Positions 33,770 to 42,142 of a stretch of 64,000 nucleotides of DNA are shown here, piece after piece (the first letter of the stretch is position 1; every line of letters starts with the position of its first letter). The position numbers and the translations under genes are program-made. Below the pieces are notes generated by a model. That model was not told the origin of the DNA. It saw nothing but the letters and a program-made list of their open reading frames with translations, and did no database searches. The DNA lies in contig NZ_FSRM01000002.1 in NCBI RefSeq assembly GCF_900141745.1, forward strand, positions 1,426,001 to 1,490,000. The letters are read 5' to 3'. The DNA is from Paraburkholderia phenazinium. Lineage in GTDB: Bacteria; Pseudomonadota; Gammaproteobacteria; Burkholderiales; Burkholderiaceae.

Positions 33770-34543
33770 ATGAATCGAGTGGTTTTGGTCACCGGCGCCG
33801 CTGGCGGGATCGGTAGCGCGCTGTGCCGGCGTTTTGTCGAGCAGGGCGATGCCGTGCTCGCGCTCGACCTCAACCCGGCCGCGCTCGATGCGCTTGCCGC
33901 CACGCTGGGCGCAGACCGAATCACACCGGTCGTGGCCGATCTGGCGGACCCCGCGTCTGTGCAGGCGGCGGTCGCGCAGGCGGTCAAGCTGCGCGGGCCG
34001 GTCGACGTGCTGGTGGCCAACGCGGGCGGCGCAAAATCGCCAACGCTGGCTGCCACCGACATCGCCAGCTGGCAACGCGACGTGAACCTCAACCTGAATG
34101 GCACGTATTACACGGTGGAAGCCGTGCGCGCCTCGATGATCGAGCGCCAGCAGGGCGTGCTGGTGCTGATCGGCTCGGTCAACGGGCTGGCGTCGCTTGG
34201 TCACCCGGCCTACAGCGCCGCGAAAGCCGGCTTGATCAGCTATACGAAGGCGCTGGCGCTGGAATTGGGCAAATACGGCATCCGCGCGAACATCGTCTGC
34301 CCGGGCACCGTGAAAACAAAGGCGTGGCAGGCGCGCGTCGACAAGAATCCACAGGTCTTCGAGAACCTGAAGAAATACTATCCGTTGCGCGACTTCGCAA
34401 CGCCGGACGACATCGCCGACGCGGTGCAGTTTCTCGCCTCGCCGATGGCGCGCGTGATTACCGGTGTGGCTTTGCCGGTCGACGGCGGCCTGATGGCAGG
34501 TAACCGGCTGATGGCCGAGGATTTGACGCTCGAGACGTTTTGA
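33770..34543 (+). CDS. SDR-family oxidoreductase of the carbohydrate ABC locus
   Basis: Start ATG 33770 after AGGGAAG; 257 residues. TGAAGGIG at 8-15, NAGG at about 84-87, catalytic Ser136, Tyr148 and Lys152, and the PG-TVKT segment after the active site. Probably oxidises or reduces the imported sugar or polyol with NAD(P). First gene of the SDR-ATPase-RpiR unit (57-bp and 74-bp gaps). Confidence 0.86.
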   Translation: MNRVVLVTGAAGGIGSALCRRFVEQGDAVLALDLNPAALDALAATLGADRITPVVADLADPASVQAAVAQAVKLRGPVDVLVANAGGAKSPTLAATDIASWQRDVNLNLNGTYYTVEAVRASMIERQQGVLVLIGSVNGLASLGHPAYSAAKAGLISYTKALALELGKYGIRANIVCPGTVKTKAWQARVDKNPQVFENLKKYYPLRDFATPDDIADAVQFLASPMARVITGVALPVDGGLMAGNRLMAEDLTLETF

Positions 34544-34600
34544 ACCAGATGAACGTGGTGCGCGCACCTTGCGGTTGCACCGGACGACGATGAGGACAGC

Positions 34601-35677
34601 ATGGCAGCAGTGCAACTGAGCGGCATTTTCAAGCGTTACGGCGACACGCAGGTGGTGCACGGCATCGATCTGAATATCGACGACGGCGAATTCGTCGTGC
34701 TGGTCGGGCCGTCGGGTTGCGGCAAGAGCACGCTGATGCGCATGGTGGCCGGACTCGAAGAGATCAGCGGCGGTGACCTGATGATCGGCGGCACACGCGC
34801 CAACAGTCTCGCGCCGCAGCAGCGCAATATCTCGATGGTGTTCCAAAGCTATGCGTTGTATCCGCATCTTTCGGTCTACGAAAATATCGCCTTCGGCCCA
34901 CGCATCCGTAAGGAAGCGTCCAGCAGTTTCAAGCCGCGCATCGAAGCCGCGGCGAAGATGCTCAACCTTGGCAGCTATCTGGACCGTTTGCCGCGCGCGC
35001 TCTCCGGCGGGCAGCGCCAGCGTGTGGCGATGGGCCGCGCCGTGGTGCGCGAACCGTCTTTGTTTCTGTTCGATGAACCGCTGTCGAATCTCGACGCCAA
35101 GCTGCGTGTACAGATGCGCACCGAGATCAAGGCACTGCACCAGCGGCTTAAGAACACGGTCATCTACGTCACGCACGATCAGATCGAAGCGATGACGATG
35201 GCCGACCGGATTGTCGTGATGAACGCGGGACGCATCGAACAGATCGGCCGGCCGCTGGATCTGTACGACCGGCCGGCGAACCTGTTCGTGGCCAGCTTTC
35301 TTGGCTCGCCCTCGATGAATTTCGTCGACGGCGTGCTGACGAGCGGCGCAAGCGGTCTCGCGCTGAAACTGGCGGACGGCAGTGAGGTGGCCTTGTCGCA
35401 GACTCCGTCCTCCGCCAAAACCGGCGCGAAGGTTACGCTTGGCATTCGACCCGAGCACATTGATGTCGTGGCGCCGCCGGAAGGCGTCTCCATGGAGGTC
35501 GAAGTGGTCGAGCCAACTGGCGCCGAGACCCACTTGTACGGGAAAATAGGCGGCAGCACGTGGTGCGTGACGACGCGCCAGCGCTCGACCATCGAGCCTG
35601 GTCAGCGCGTGGCGCTACGCTTGCCGGCTGGACACATTCACCTGTTCGATACGGAGAGTGGACGCAGGCTCGACTGA
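34601..35677 (+). CDS. Carbohydrate ABC transporter ATPase (MalK/UgpC type)
   Basis: 358 residues. Walker A GPSGCGKST (36-44), Q-loop Gln82, signature LSGGQ (134-138), Walker B LFLFDEP with Asp158 and Glu159, D-loop SNLD and switch His192. The C-terminal about 115 residues are the MalK-type regulatory OB (TOBE) domain (GIRPEHIDV), which distinguishes sugar importers' shared ATPases. It powers the permeases encoded on the opposite strand at 30319-32051. Confidence 0.93.
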   Translation: MAAVQLSGIFKRYGDTQVVHGIDLNIDDGEFVVLVGPSGCGKSTLMRMVAGLEEISGGDLMIGGTRANSLAPQQRNISMVFQSYALYPHLSVYENIAFGPRIRKEASSSFKPRIEAAAKMLNLGSYLDRLPRALSGGQRQRVAMGRAVVREPSLFLFDEPLSNLDAKLRVQMRTEIKALHQRLKNTVIYVTHDQIEAMTMADRIVVMNAGRIEQIGRPLDLYDRPANLFVASFLGSPSMNFVDGVLTSGASGLALKLADGSEVALSQTPSSAKTGAKVTLGIRPEHIDVVAPPEGVSMEVEVVEPTGAETHLYGKIGGSTWCVTTRQRSTIEPGQRVALRLPAGHIHLFDTESGRRLD

Positions 35678-35751
35678 AATCGCGTGTGGCCGCCGTTTTG
35701 AGTTGTACGAAGCGCGGATTCCAGACCTTGAACCCATAAGGAAACACACGG

Positions 35752-36621
35752 GTGTCCGCTCCCAACCTGATTCCCCACATTCGCGGTGCGTTGACCGAGT
35801 TACGGCCAGCCGAGCGCAAGGTCGCCGACATGGTGCTGAGCGACGTCGACTTCGCCATGCGCGCGAGCATTACCGAGCTCGCCCAGCGCGCGGACGTGTC
35901 CGAGCCTTCGGTCACGCGCTTTTGCCGCGCGGTCGGCGCGAATGGCCTGCGCGACTTCAAGATGCAACTGGCGCAGAGCGTGGCGGGCGGTTTGCCGTAT
36001 GCGTCCACAGCCGTCGCACGGGATGACGACATCAAGACCTTGCTCGACAAGGTCGGCGAAGCGGCGGTCGACGGCATCACGCACGCGCGCGAGGCGCTCG
36101 ATCCGGTGGTAGTCGAAGCGGCGATTGCGAGCCTGGCCAGCGCGCGTCGCGTGTATTTCTTCGGCGTAGGATCAGGCTCGGGACTGGTGGCCCAGGATGC
36201 GGCACTGCGCTTCCTGCGACTCGACATCGCCGCCAGCGCTTTCGTCGACGGTCATCTGCAACGCCTTTATGCGGGGCTTCTCGAACCCGGGGACGTGGCC
36301 TTCGCAATTTCGCACTCGGGGCGCAGCATCGAGGTGAACGAAAGCATTCAGATCGCCAAGGAGCGCGGCGCCACGACCATCGCGCTGACCAATGTCGGCT
36401 CGCGGCTTGCGTGGCTCGTCGACATTCCACTGCTGCTGCGCGTGCCGAGCGCGATCGATCCACACACGCCGGGCGTATCGCGGCTCGTGCATCTGTGCAT
36501 CATGGATGCGCTGGCTATCGGCGTGGCCCTCAAGCTTGGGCCCAAGACCCTCGAAAAGATGCGCCATGCCAAGGCACGCCTGTCGAATGAGCCCGAACCT
36601 GCAGCGGGTGAATCGTCCTAG
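35752..36621 (+). CDS. MurR/RpiR-family transcriptional regulator
   Basis: 289 residues from a GTG preceded by AAGGA. The N-terminal RpiR-type HTH (about 1-78, with LRPAERKVADMVL and ITELAQRADVSEPSVTRFCRAVGANGLRDFK) is followed by a SIS domain (about 125-255, with VYFFGVGSGSG and AISHSGRSIEVNESI). The SIS domain senses a phosphosugar. Likely local regulator of the ABC locus, acting on the divergent region upstream of 33770. Confidence 0.9.
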   Translation: MSAPNLIPHIRGALTELRPAERKVADMVLSDVDFAMRASITELAQRADVSEPSVTRFCRAVGANGLRDFKMQLAQSVAGGLPYASTAVARDDDIKTLLDKVGEAAVDGITHAREALDPVVVEAAIASLASARRVYFFGVGSGSGLVAQDAALRFLRLDIAASAFVDGHLQRLYAGLLEPGDVAFAISHSGRSIEVNESIQIAKERGATTIALTNVGSRLAWLVDIPLLLRVPSAIDPHTPGVSRLVHLCIMDALAIGVALKLGPKTLEKMRHAKARLSNEPEPAAGESS

Positions 36622-36641
36622 CGGCGTTCGCCGCTTTCTTT
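36620..36641 (+). terminator. Hairpin overlapping the RpiR stop codon
   Basis: AGCGGC (36620-36625), loop GTTC, GCCGCT (36630-36635), then TTCTTT. A short stem with a pyrimidine tail, beginning inside the TAG stop. Plausible weak intrinsic terminator of the SDR-ATPase-RpiR unit. Confidence 0.55.
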
Positions 36642-36874
36642 CCCGCTTTCTTTCCCATTACCCTCAAGAATCGCCAGGCGCTGCCGTTAATGCGTACGGA
36701 GCGCTTTTGGATTGAATCTTTTAGCGATTCGAGCGGATAGGTGTAAGCTGGCATCCGAAAAAATCCGCATTTAATCAATTGCTCTCAATGCGACGGGGAC
36801 GGCAAAATCCGAAGGCGGAGTCGTTTTCGACGGAATTGAAGGCGGTATCCTGGTCACCTTCACATGGAGACGCT

Positions 36875-37669
36875 GTGATTCGACGCGGCCTCGGGGGTCT
36901 GCTGCTCGCATTGAGTTGCCTTGGCAGCGCAATGGCGGCTGGTCCGACCTGTTCCCGTTCGTTTACGCTGGCGTTGCACGATCACGGTCTGCTCTATTCG
37001 GTTGACACCGACACGGGCATCGACAAGGACTTCGCCGACGAGCTGATCCGTCGCAGCGGTTGCCAGATCAGAGTCAGCCTGATGTCGCGCGCGCGCATCT
37101 GGAAGCTGATCGAATCTGGCGCGCTCGATTTCAGCCTGTCCGGGATTGCCAATGACGAGCGTAATCAGTACGCGGATTTCGCCTGGTACTTCAGCGACAA
37201 ATACTATTTGCTGGTGCGCAAGGATGCCGGCATTCGCCAGTTAAGCGATTTCGAGCACAACGACCAGTTTCAGCTCGGCGTTATCCGCAGCTTCCGCTAT
37301 AGCGAATCGGCCAACCGGCTGGTTGACGATCTGACGGCGGAAAACCGCGTTAGCCAGGCCGGCGGCCTGGACCCGCTGTATAAGGCGCTGCTTCTGGGGC
37401 AAATCCAGGGGATGATTATCGAGCCCTTCGATTACCCCGCTATCGATGAAACGAAAATTCGCGATGTGACCACTATCGTGGAGTTCAACGATCCCGCCGT
37501 ACCGCACGGCGTGATCATGTCGAAGAGGTCGCTGTCGCCGGCCGAGCGGGAGAAATGGCGGGCGCTGGTAAATGAAATGCGTGCGGACGGCACCGTACGG
37601 CGGATCTTCCAGAAGTATTTCAAACCTGACCTCGCCGATTCGATGGTCGACTTCCAGACGCCGCCGTGA
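36875..37669 (+). CDS. Periplasmic solute-binding protein (SBP_bac_3) paired with a c-di-GMP enzyme
   Basis: Start GTG 36875 follows GGAGA at 5 bases and gives a clean Sec signal (about 1-22, ending AMAA); 264 residues. The frame is open further upstream, but without a ribosome-binding site. Amino-acid-type SBP_bac_3 fold (two lobes, with a GALDFSLSGIAND stretch and the KDAGIRQLSDF segment). No ABC permease is near. Its stop overlaps the GTG of a membrane GGDEF-EAL protein. It most likely acts as a ligand-sensing subunit for that enzyme; this is inference from the overlap. Confidence 0.8.
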   Translation: MIRRGLGGLLLALSCLGSAMAAGPTCSRSFTLALHDHGLLYSVDTDTGIDKDFADELIRRSGCQIRVSLMSRARIWKLIESGALDFSLSGIANDERNQYADFAWYFSDKYYLLVRKDAGIRQLSDFEHNDQFQLGVIRSFRYSESANRLVDDLTAENRVSQAGGLDPLYKALLLGQIQGMIIEPFDYPAIDETKIRDVTTIVEFNDPAVPHGVIMSKRSLSPAEREKWRALVNEMRADGTVRRIFQKYFKPDLADSMVDFQTPP

Positions 37670-40413
37670 GCTGGACGCGCCTTATCCTGCTGCCACTCCT
37701 GGTCTTGTCCACTTCACTCAGTGTGACGTGGGCACTTTGGGACCATGAGCGGCAAGCTGCGCGCCATGAACTGCTTACTCAGTTCGACTTCTCGCTGGGC
37801 GACGCTGTCAGCCGGATCGAACAGCGAATGGGCACGTATGAGCTGTTGCTGCGCGGCGTGCAGAGTCTGTTCAGCGCGACCGGCACGGTGGACCGCGAGC
37901 GCTTCCACGATTACGTCAGCACGCTTGATCTCGACGCCAACTTCTCGGGCATTCAGGCCATTGGCATCGTCACGTGGGTGCCGGCGGCGCAAAAGGCCGA
38001 CCACATCGCCGCCATGCGCCAACAGGGCCTGCCCGACTATACGATCCAGCCTGACGGTTCGCGCGAAAACTACGCGCCTATCATCCAGCGTGAGCCTTAT
38101 ATTGGCCTCAATCGCGCGCCGCCTGGCTTCGATGGCTGGACCGACCCGGCGCGGCGCCGCGCCATGGAGCGGGCGCGCGATTCCGGCATGGCGGCGATCT
38201 CAGGGAAGGTTCGCCTCTCGGTGGATTCCGAGGCCACGCCTCGCCCCGGATTCGTCCTGTACCTGCCGATCTACGCACCCGGGCAGTCGCAGGACAGCGT
38301 TGCCCAGCGCCGCGCTCACCTGATCGGCTGGGTCTATGCTTCGTTCCGCATGCGCGATGTGATCGCCAGTTTGTACGGCGAGCAGCCTCCCGGGCTGACC
38401 ATCGCGATCTACGATGGCATCGAGCCTTCGGCCGCGACGCTGGTGTATAAGACAGCCGATGCGGGCGGCCATCATTTGCCCACGGATATTTCGGCCAACG
38501 AATATCTCGTCGTCGACGGTCACGACTGGACGCTTTCGATGAGCGCCCAGGACGATTTCAATGCCCGCTTCGGCCGCAACACAGCCCTGCTGATTGCCGC
38601 TATCGGGACGGGCCTTAGCCTGATGCTGACCGTCCTCACCTGGCTCATCATGACCGGCCGCGGTCGCGCGATGCGGCTCGCCTCGGCGATGACGAAAGAA
38701 CTGCGTGACAACGAGGCCGAGCTTCGCATCGCCGCGGTTGCGTTCGACTCGCAGGAGCCGATGATGATCACCGACGCCGACGCCAAAATTCTGCGCGTGA
38801 ACTCGGCGTTCACCGCGTGCACGGGCTACACACCCGAGGAAATTGTGGGCCAGACGCCGCGCGTATTTCAGTCGGGTCGTCACGACGAAGCGTTCTTCCG
38901 CGCGATGTGGGAAGCGATTCAGTGTGACGGCGCATGGCAAGGGGAAGTCTGGGACCGTCGCAAGAATGGCGAAATCTACCCGAAGTGGCTGACGATCTCC
39001 TCGGTGAGAGGCGACGATGGGGCTATCAGTCACTATGTCGGCACGCATCACGACATTACCGAGCGCAAGATCGCGGAAGAGCGAATCAAGGAACTGGCGT
39101 TCTTCGACGCGCTGACCCGCTTGCCTAACCGGACCTTGCTGCTGGACCGCCTGAAGCAGGCGATTACCGCGAGCGCGCGGAGTGACACGTGCGGCGCCTT
39201 GCTCTTTATCGATCTGGATCACTTCAAGACGCTAAACGACACCCTGGGCCACGACAAAGGCGACTTGCTGCTGCAGCAAGTCGCGCAACGCCTGGCCGCG
39301 AGCGTACTTGAGAACGACACAGTGGCCCGCGTAGGGGGCGACGAGTTCGTGGTGGTGGTGGGGAGCCTGCACGAGAATCGGGAGGAAGCCGCCACCCAGA
39401 CCGAAACGCTGGGCGAAAAAATTCTCGCTGTCCTCGGTAGTCCGTATCAACTTGGAGACATTGAATATCGCAGTACCGCGAGCATCGGCGCCACCGTGTT
39501 CAAGGGACATCAGACGTGCATCGACGAACTGCTGAAGCAGGCAGACCTCGCAATGTACAAGTCCAAGGAAAAGGGTCGCAATGCGGTGTGTTTCTTCGAT
39601 CCGGACATGCAGACCGTCGTGTTGGAGCGGGCCGCGCTGGAAGCCGGGTTGCGCAATGCGATCGAGGCCAATCAGTTCCTGCTGCACTACCAGGCTCAGG
39701 TCGACGGCACACGCGTAACGGGTGCGGAAGCGCTGGTGCGCTGGCAGCATCCCACGCGCGGTATCGTCCCGCCTGCCGAGTTCATTCCGTTGGCGGAGGA
39801 AACCGGTCTGATCCTTGCCCTCGGAAGCTGGGTCATGGAGGCGGCCTGCATGCAACTGGCGCAATGGGCCACGCGTGCGGACATGGAACATCTCACGATT
39901 GCAGTGAACGTCAGTGTCCAGCAGTTCCGCGAACCTGATTTCGTGGACAAGGTTTTGACCATCATTGCCCGCACCCGCGCGAGGCCAGACAGGTTGAAGC
40001 TTGAGTTGACCGAGAGCGTGCTGGTCGACAACGCGCAGGACATTATCCAGAAGATGGCGGCGCTCAAGGCGAAAGGCGTGGAGTTCTCGCTCGACGACTT
40101 TGGCATTGGCTATTCATCGTTGTCCTATTTGAAGCGTCTGCCATTGGATCAGTTGAAGATCGACCGCTCATTCGTGCGCGATGTGCTGGTCGATCCGAAC
40201 GACGCCGTGATTGCCCGCGCCATCATCGCGCTTGCACAGAGCCTCGGCCTCGGGGTGATTGCCGAAGGCGTGGAGACCGAGGCGCAGCGTGACTTCCTCG
40301 CCGGAGCAGGATGTCACGCGTATCAGGGGTACTACTTCTGCCGGCCGCTTCCGATCGAAAGCTTCGAAGAGTTTTTGAGCACGCTCGAAGCCCGGCAATG
40401 TGTGGCCGAGTAG
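37666..40413 (+). CDS. Membrane bifunctional c-di-GMP protein: CHASE-PAS-GGDEF-EAL
   Basis: 915 residues from a GTG in a GTGA overlap with the binding-protein gene. Two membrane helices (about 5-22 and 303-328) flank a periplasmic CHASE domain (about 70-260, with AIGIVTWVPAA and GWVYASFRM). A PAS-PAC (about 350-465), GGDEF (about 475-640) and EAL (about 660-905) follow. GGDEF 557-561 is intact but the I-site position reads L-E-N-D, so no product inhibition there. The EAL domain keeps EAL 688-690, Asp810-Asp811, K in LDQLKIDRSF and the AEGVET glutamate, so it looks like an active phosphodiesterase. Net output cannot be told from sequence. Confidence 0.9.
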   Translation: MSWTRLILLPLLVLSTSLSVTWALWDHERQAARHELLTQFDFSLGDAVSRIEQRMGTYELLLRGVQSLFSATGTVDRERFHDYVSTLDLDANFSGIQAIGIVTWVPAAQKADHIAAMRQQGLPDYTIQPDGSRENYAPIIQREPYIGLNRAPPGFDGWTDPARRRAMERARDSGMAAISGKVRLSVDSEATPRPGFVLYLPIYAPGQSQDSVAQRRAHLIGWVYASFRMRDVIASLYGEQPPGLTIAIYDGIEPSAATLVYKTADAGGHHLPTDISANEYLVVDGHDWTLSMSAQDDFNARFGRNTALLIAAIGTGLSLMLTVLTWLIMTGRGRAMRLASAMTKELRDNEAELRIAAVAFDSQEPMMITDADAKILRVNSAFTACTGYTPEEIVGQTPRVFQSGRHDEAFFRAMWEAIQCDGAWQGEVWDRRKNGEIYPKWLTISSVRGDDGAISHYVGTHHDITERKIAEERIKELAFFDALTRLPNRTLLLDRLKQAITASARSDTCGALLFIDLDHFKTLNDTLGHDKGDLLLQQVAQRLAASVLENDTVARVGGDEFVVVVGSLHENREEAATQTETLGEKILAVLGSPYQLGDIEYRSTASIGATVFKGHQTCIDELLKQADLAMYKSKEKGRNAVCFFDPDMQTVVLERAALEAGLRNAIEANQFLLHYQAQVDGTRVTGAEALVRWQHPTRGIVPPAEFIPLAEETGLILALGSWVMEAACMQLAQWATRADMEHLTIAVNVSVQQFREPDFVDKVLTIIARTRARPDRLKLELTESVLVDNAQDIIQKMAALKAKGVEFSLDDFGIGYSSLSYLKRLPLDQLKIDRSFVRDVLVDPNDAVIARAIIALAQSLGLGVIAEGVETEAQRDFLAGAGCHAYQGYYFCRPLPIESFEEFLSTLEARQCVAE

Positions 40414-40480
40414 GCTACTGACGCGTTCGTGCGTTGACAGCCCCATTCACGAACGTAGGAGACGACGGAGGAGATAGAAA

Positions 40481-40516
40481 CGGTCCGCGCCCGGATTCCG
40501 GGTGCGGACCGTTTTT
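40481..40516 (+). terminator. Rho-independent terminator of the SBP/GGDEF-EAL operon
   Basis: A 14-bp stem (40481-40494 with 40498-40511, one G-U pair), 3-nt loop, then TTTTT. It lies 68 bp after the stop. Confidence 0.9.
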
Positions 40517-40945
40517 ACTGCGTAACCGCGCATCGTTATTTTATGTCGCGGCTTTTTTATAGGCTCTCAGGTTCCAACGGATACAGCCGTACTGCAGGAA
40601 AAAATGTACTCCCGGCTGTATTTTCTAAGCAAGCAAAAATTTCTGGGTCAAACCCTGGTGATGGGTAATAAATACCTGACTGCGCGCGAGATCGGGTGTG
40701 CGTAGATTCTTCCAGGTTGAGCAGGCGGGGATATGGCAACGCCATGGGCGATCAGGCGCAGGAACGAAGCCTGATAATTCTGGAAACCAGGCAATCCTGA
40801 AGATGCCGTATGGATCGACTTTCAGATGGCGTATGAAGATCGGGGCGCAGCCTGCAGGCTGCGCCCCGATTGTCGGGAGCTGTGTGGGTCAACGCCGGCC
40901 CACCGATCCTGCCGGTGGGTGGTGCGTACACCGTGTGCCGTATCG
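40517..40945. repeat. Intergenic region with a perfect 32-bp palindrome
   Basis: No gene is seen in this 430 bp. Positions 40839-40870 form an uninterrupted perfect palindrome (16-bp arms, GC-rich, CTGCAG centre). A smaller stem CCCACCG/CGGTGGG follows at 40899-40919. Both lie downstream of the minus-strand gene that ends at 40946 and may serve it as a terminator cluster, though neither has a U-run. A cruciform or protein site is the alternative. Confidence 0.6.
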
Positions 40946-41551
40946 TTAGCTGCGCGCCCGTTCGATCGCAGTTGTAGCCAGCTCTCGCGCAAGATCTCCA
41001 TACAGCTCGGCCCACTTGCCAAGCAGGCTGGGATCGTCGGTCAGGAACAGCGGATGTTCGGCCCAAACGGTGACGCTTGCACCCTCCCAGGCAACCTCGA
41101 ATATGCGCAGGTCCTCATCCTCGCTAACGCCGCCGTCTATCAGGTCACGAAATGAGGCAAGGCCGTGGAGAGAGACATCGTGGGGAGCAATGCAATGGAT
41201 TGCGGCCAGCGCGGCAATGGCTTCCTTTTGCGCGGCGATGCGGCTGTCGGCCATCAGGAACACGATGCTTTCGTCACGCCCGTGCCCGGATATCACGCGA
41301 TACAGCGAGGTTTTGCAACGATGGCTGAGCTGGGTGCCCATGGTGGCCTCCGCTTTCGCGCGCAAATCGTCAATGCGCTGGATCGCAGGCCTAACTTTGA
41401 TTGGCGCCCCTGAGCGCCGTTTCCGGTTGCGACTGCGGTAGCGATCGCTACACCGGTGCACGTAAAAGCCACACGCAAGCAGGCTGACTAACGCGAGAAT
41501 CGCGACGCCTACGAGTACTGCCAGATCTGTGCGCACCATTTCAGGCTCCAT
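40946..41551 (-). CDS. Membrane-anchored protein of unknown function
   Basis: 201 residues. One N-terminal membrane helix (about 9-31), then a basic juxtamembrane patch (RYRSRNRKRRS) that should face the cytoplasm. A soluble domain of about 150 residues follows, alternating helices and strands (VFLMADSRIAAQKEAIAALAAIH and LRIFEVAWEGASVTVWAEHPLFL). No family recognised. It stands alone between the palindrome region and the DUF3331 gene. Confidence 0.6.
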   Translation of the reverse strand: MEPEMVRTDLAVLVGVAILALVSLLACGFYVHRCSDRYRSRNRKRRSGAPIKVRPAIQRIDDLRAKAEATMGTQLSHRCKTSLYRVISGHGRDESIVFLMADSRIAAQKEAIAALAAIHCIAPHDVSLHGLASFRDLIDGGVSEDEDLRIFEVAWEGASVTVWAEHPLFLTDDPSLLGKWAELYGDLARELATTAIERARS

Positions 41552-41680
41552 TCAGTCCGGCGCGTGCGTGGCCTGACATCTCCCGCACGTCTCCTGTCGT
41601 TCGTTAGAACACGATTATTCTAGTCAGCAATCTATCCCCCTTTGGGACGCTTTTCTACCCAGGGTTGGACCGGGTTCGGG

Positions 41681-42139
41681 TTACCACGAACCTTTCGGGT
41701 TCGGAGAGGACATGCCAGCCTCGAGGCGAGCAATGGCGGCTGCGGATATCGCCTGGCGGGCAATCGCCATGTTGCGCCGCCGCACGTTTGCGCGATAGAC
41801 GGGGTCGCCCGCCAGGAACGTCTCGCCGCTCAGCGAACAAACGCCTTTGCGGCGGGCGACGCGCAAAGTCCAGGTCTGGTCGCCATATCTGCCTGATGTC
41901 GCGTCTGCGAGAGCCACCACGATGGAGGTCGGAGATATGCGCTCGAGGATCTCGATCCGTGTGGAGTTTCGTACGGAATCCTGACGTCGCCGGTCCGCCG
42001 CCGCCAAGGCCCAACGGGCCTCGGCGGCCCTGACGACCGCAAGCGGCGACACGGGTGCCAACAAGGCCAGCACTTGCTGCCACCGTTGATCGTCTGCACT
42101 GTCTTTCATGGTTCGTTCCGTATCGAATTCGCCTGGCAA
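41681..42139 (-). CDS. DUF3331 domain protein
   Basis: 152 residues from ATG 42139, with AAGG upstream; ATG 42109 (142 residues) is an equally possible start. The core about residues 65-135 has the DUF3331 pattern: the ATSGRYGDQTWTLRVARRKGVCSLSG stretch and the conserved W, C and two aromatic residues. The family is largely confined to Burkholderiaceae and has no known function. Soluble and basic. It begins 4 bp after the poxB stop, so it is very likely co-transcribed with poxB. Confidence 0.8.
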   Translation of the reverse strand: MPGEFDTERTMKDSADDQRWQQVLALLAPVSPLAVVRAAEARWALAAADRRRQDSVRNSTRIEILERISPTSIVVALADATSGRYGDQTWTLRVARRKGVCSLSGETFLAGDPVYRANVRRRNMAIARQAISAAAIARLEAGMSSPNPKGSW

Positions 42140-42142
42140 ACC

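Noticed and set aside
33110..35533. Very long (807-codon) open frame on the minus strand across the SBP end, SDR and ATPase genes
   Set aside because: It is antisense to two clear genes with catalytic motifs and its product is rich in Arg, His, Gln and Asp without any motif, as expected from GC-rich third-position bias.
38200..39222. 340-codon minus-strand frame opposite the GGDEF-EAL gene
   Set aside because: Shadow of a gene with intact catalytic motifs.
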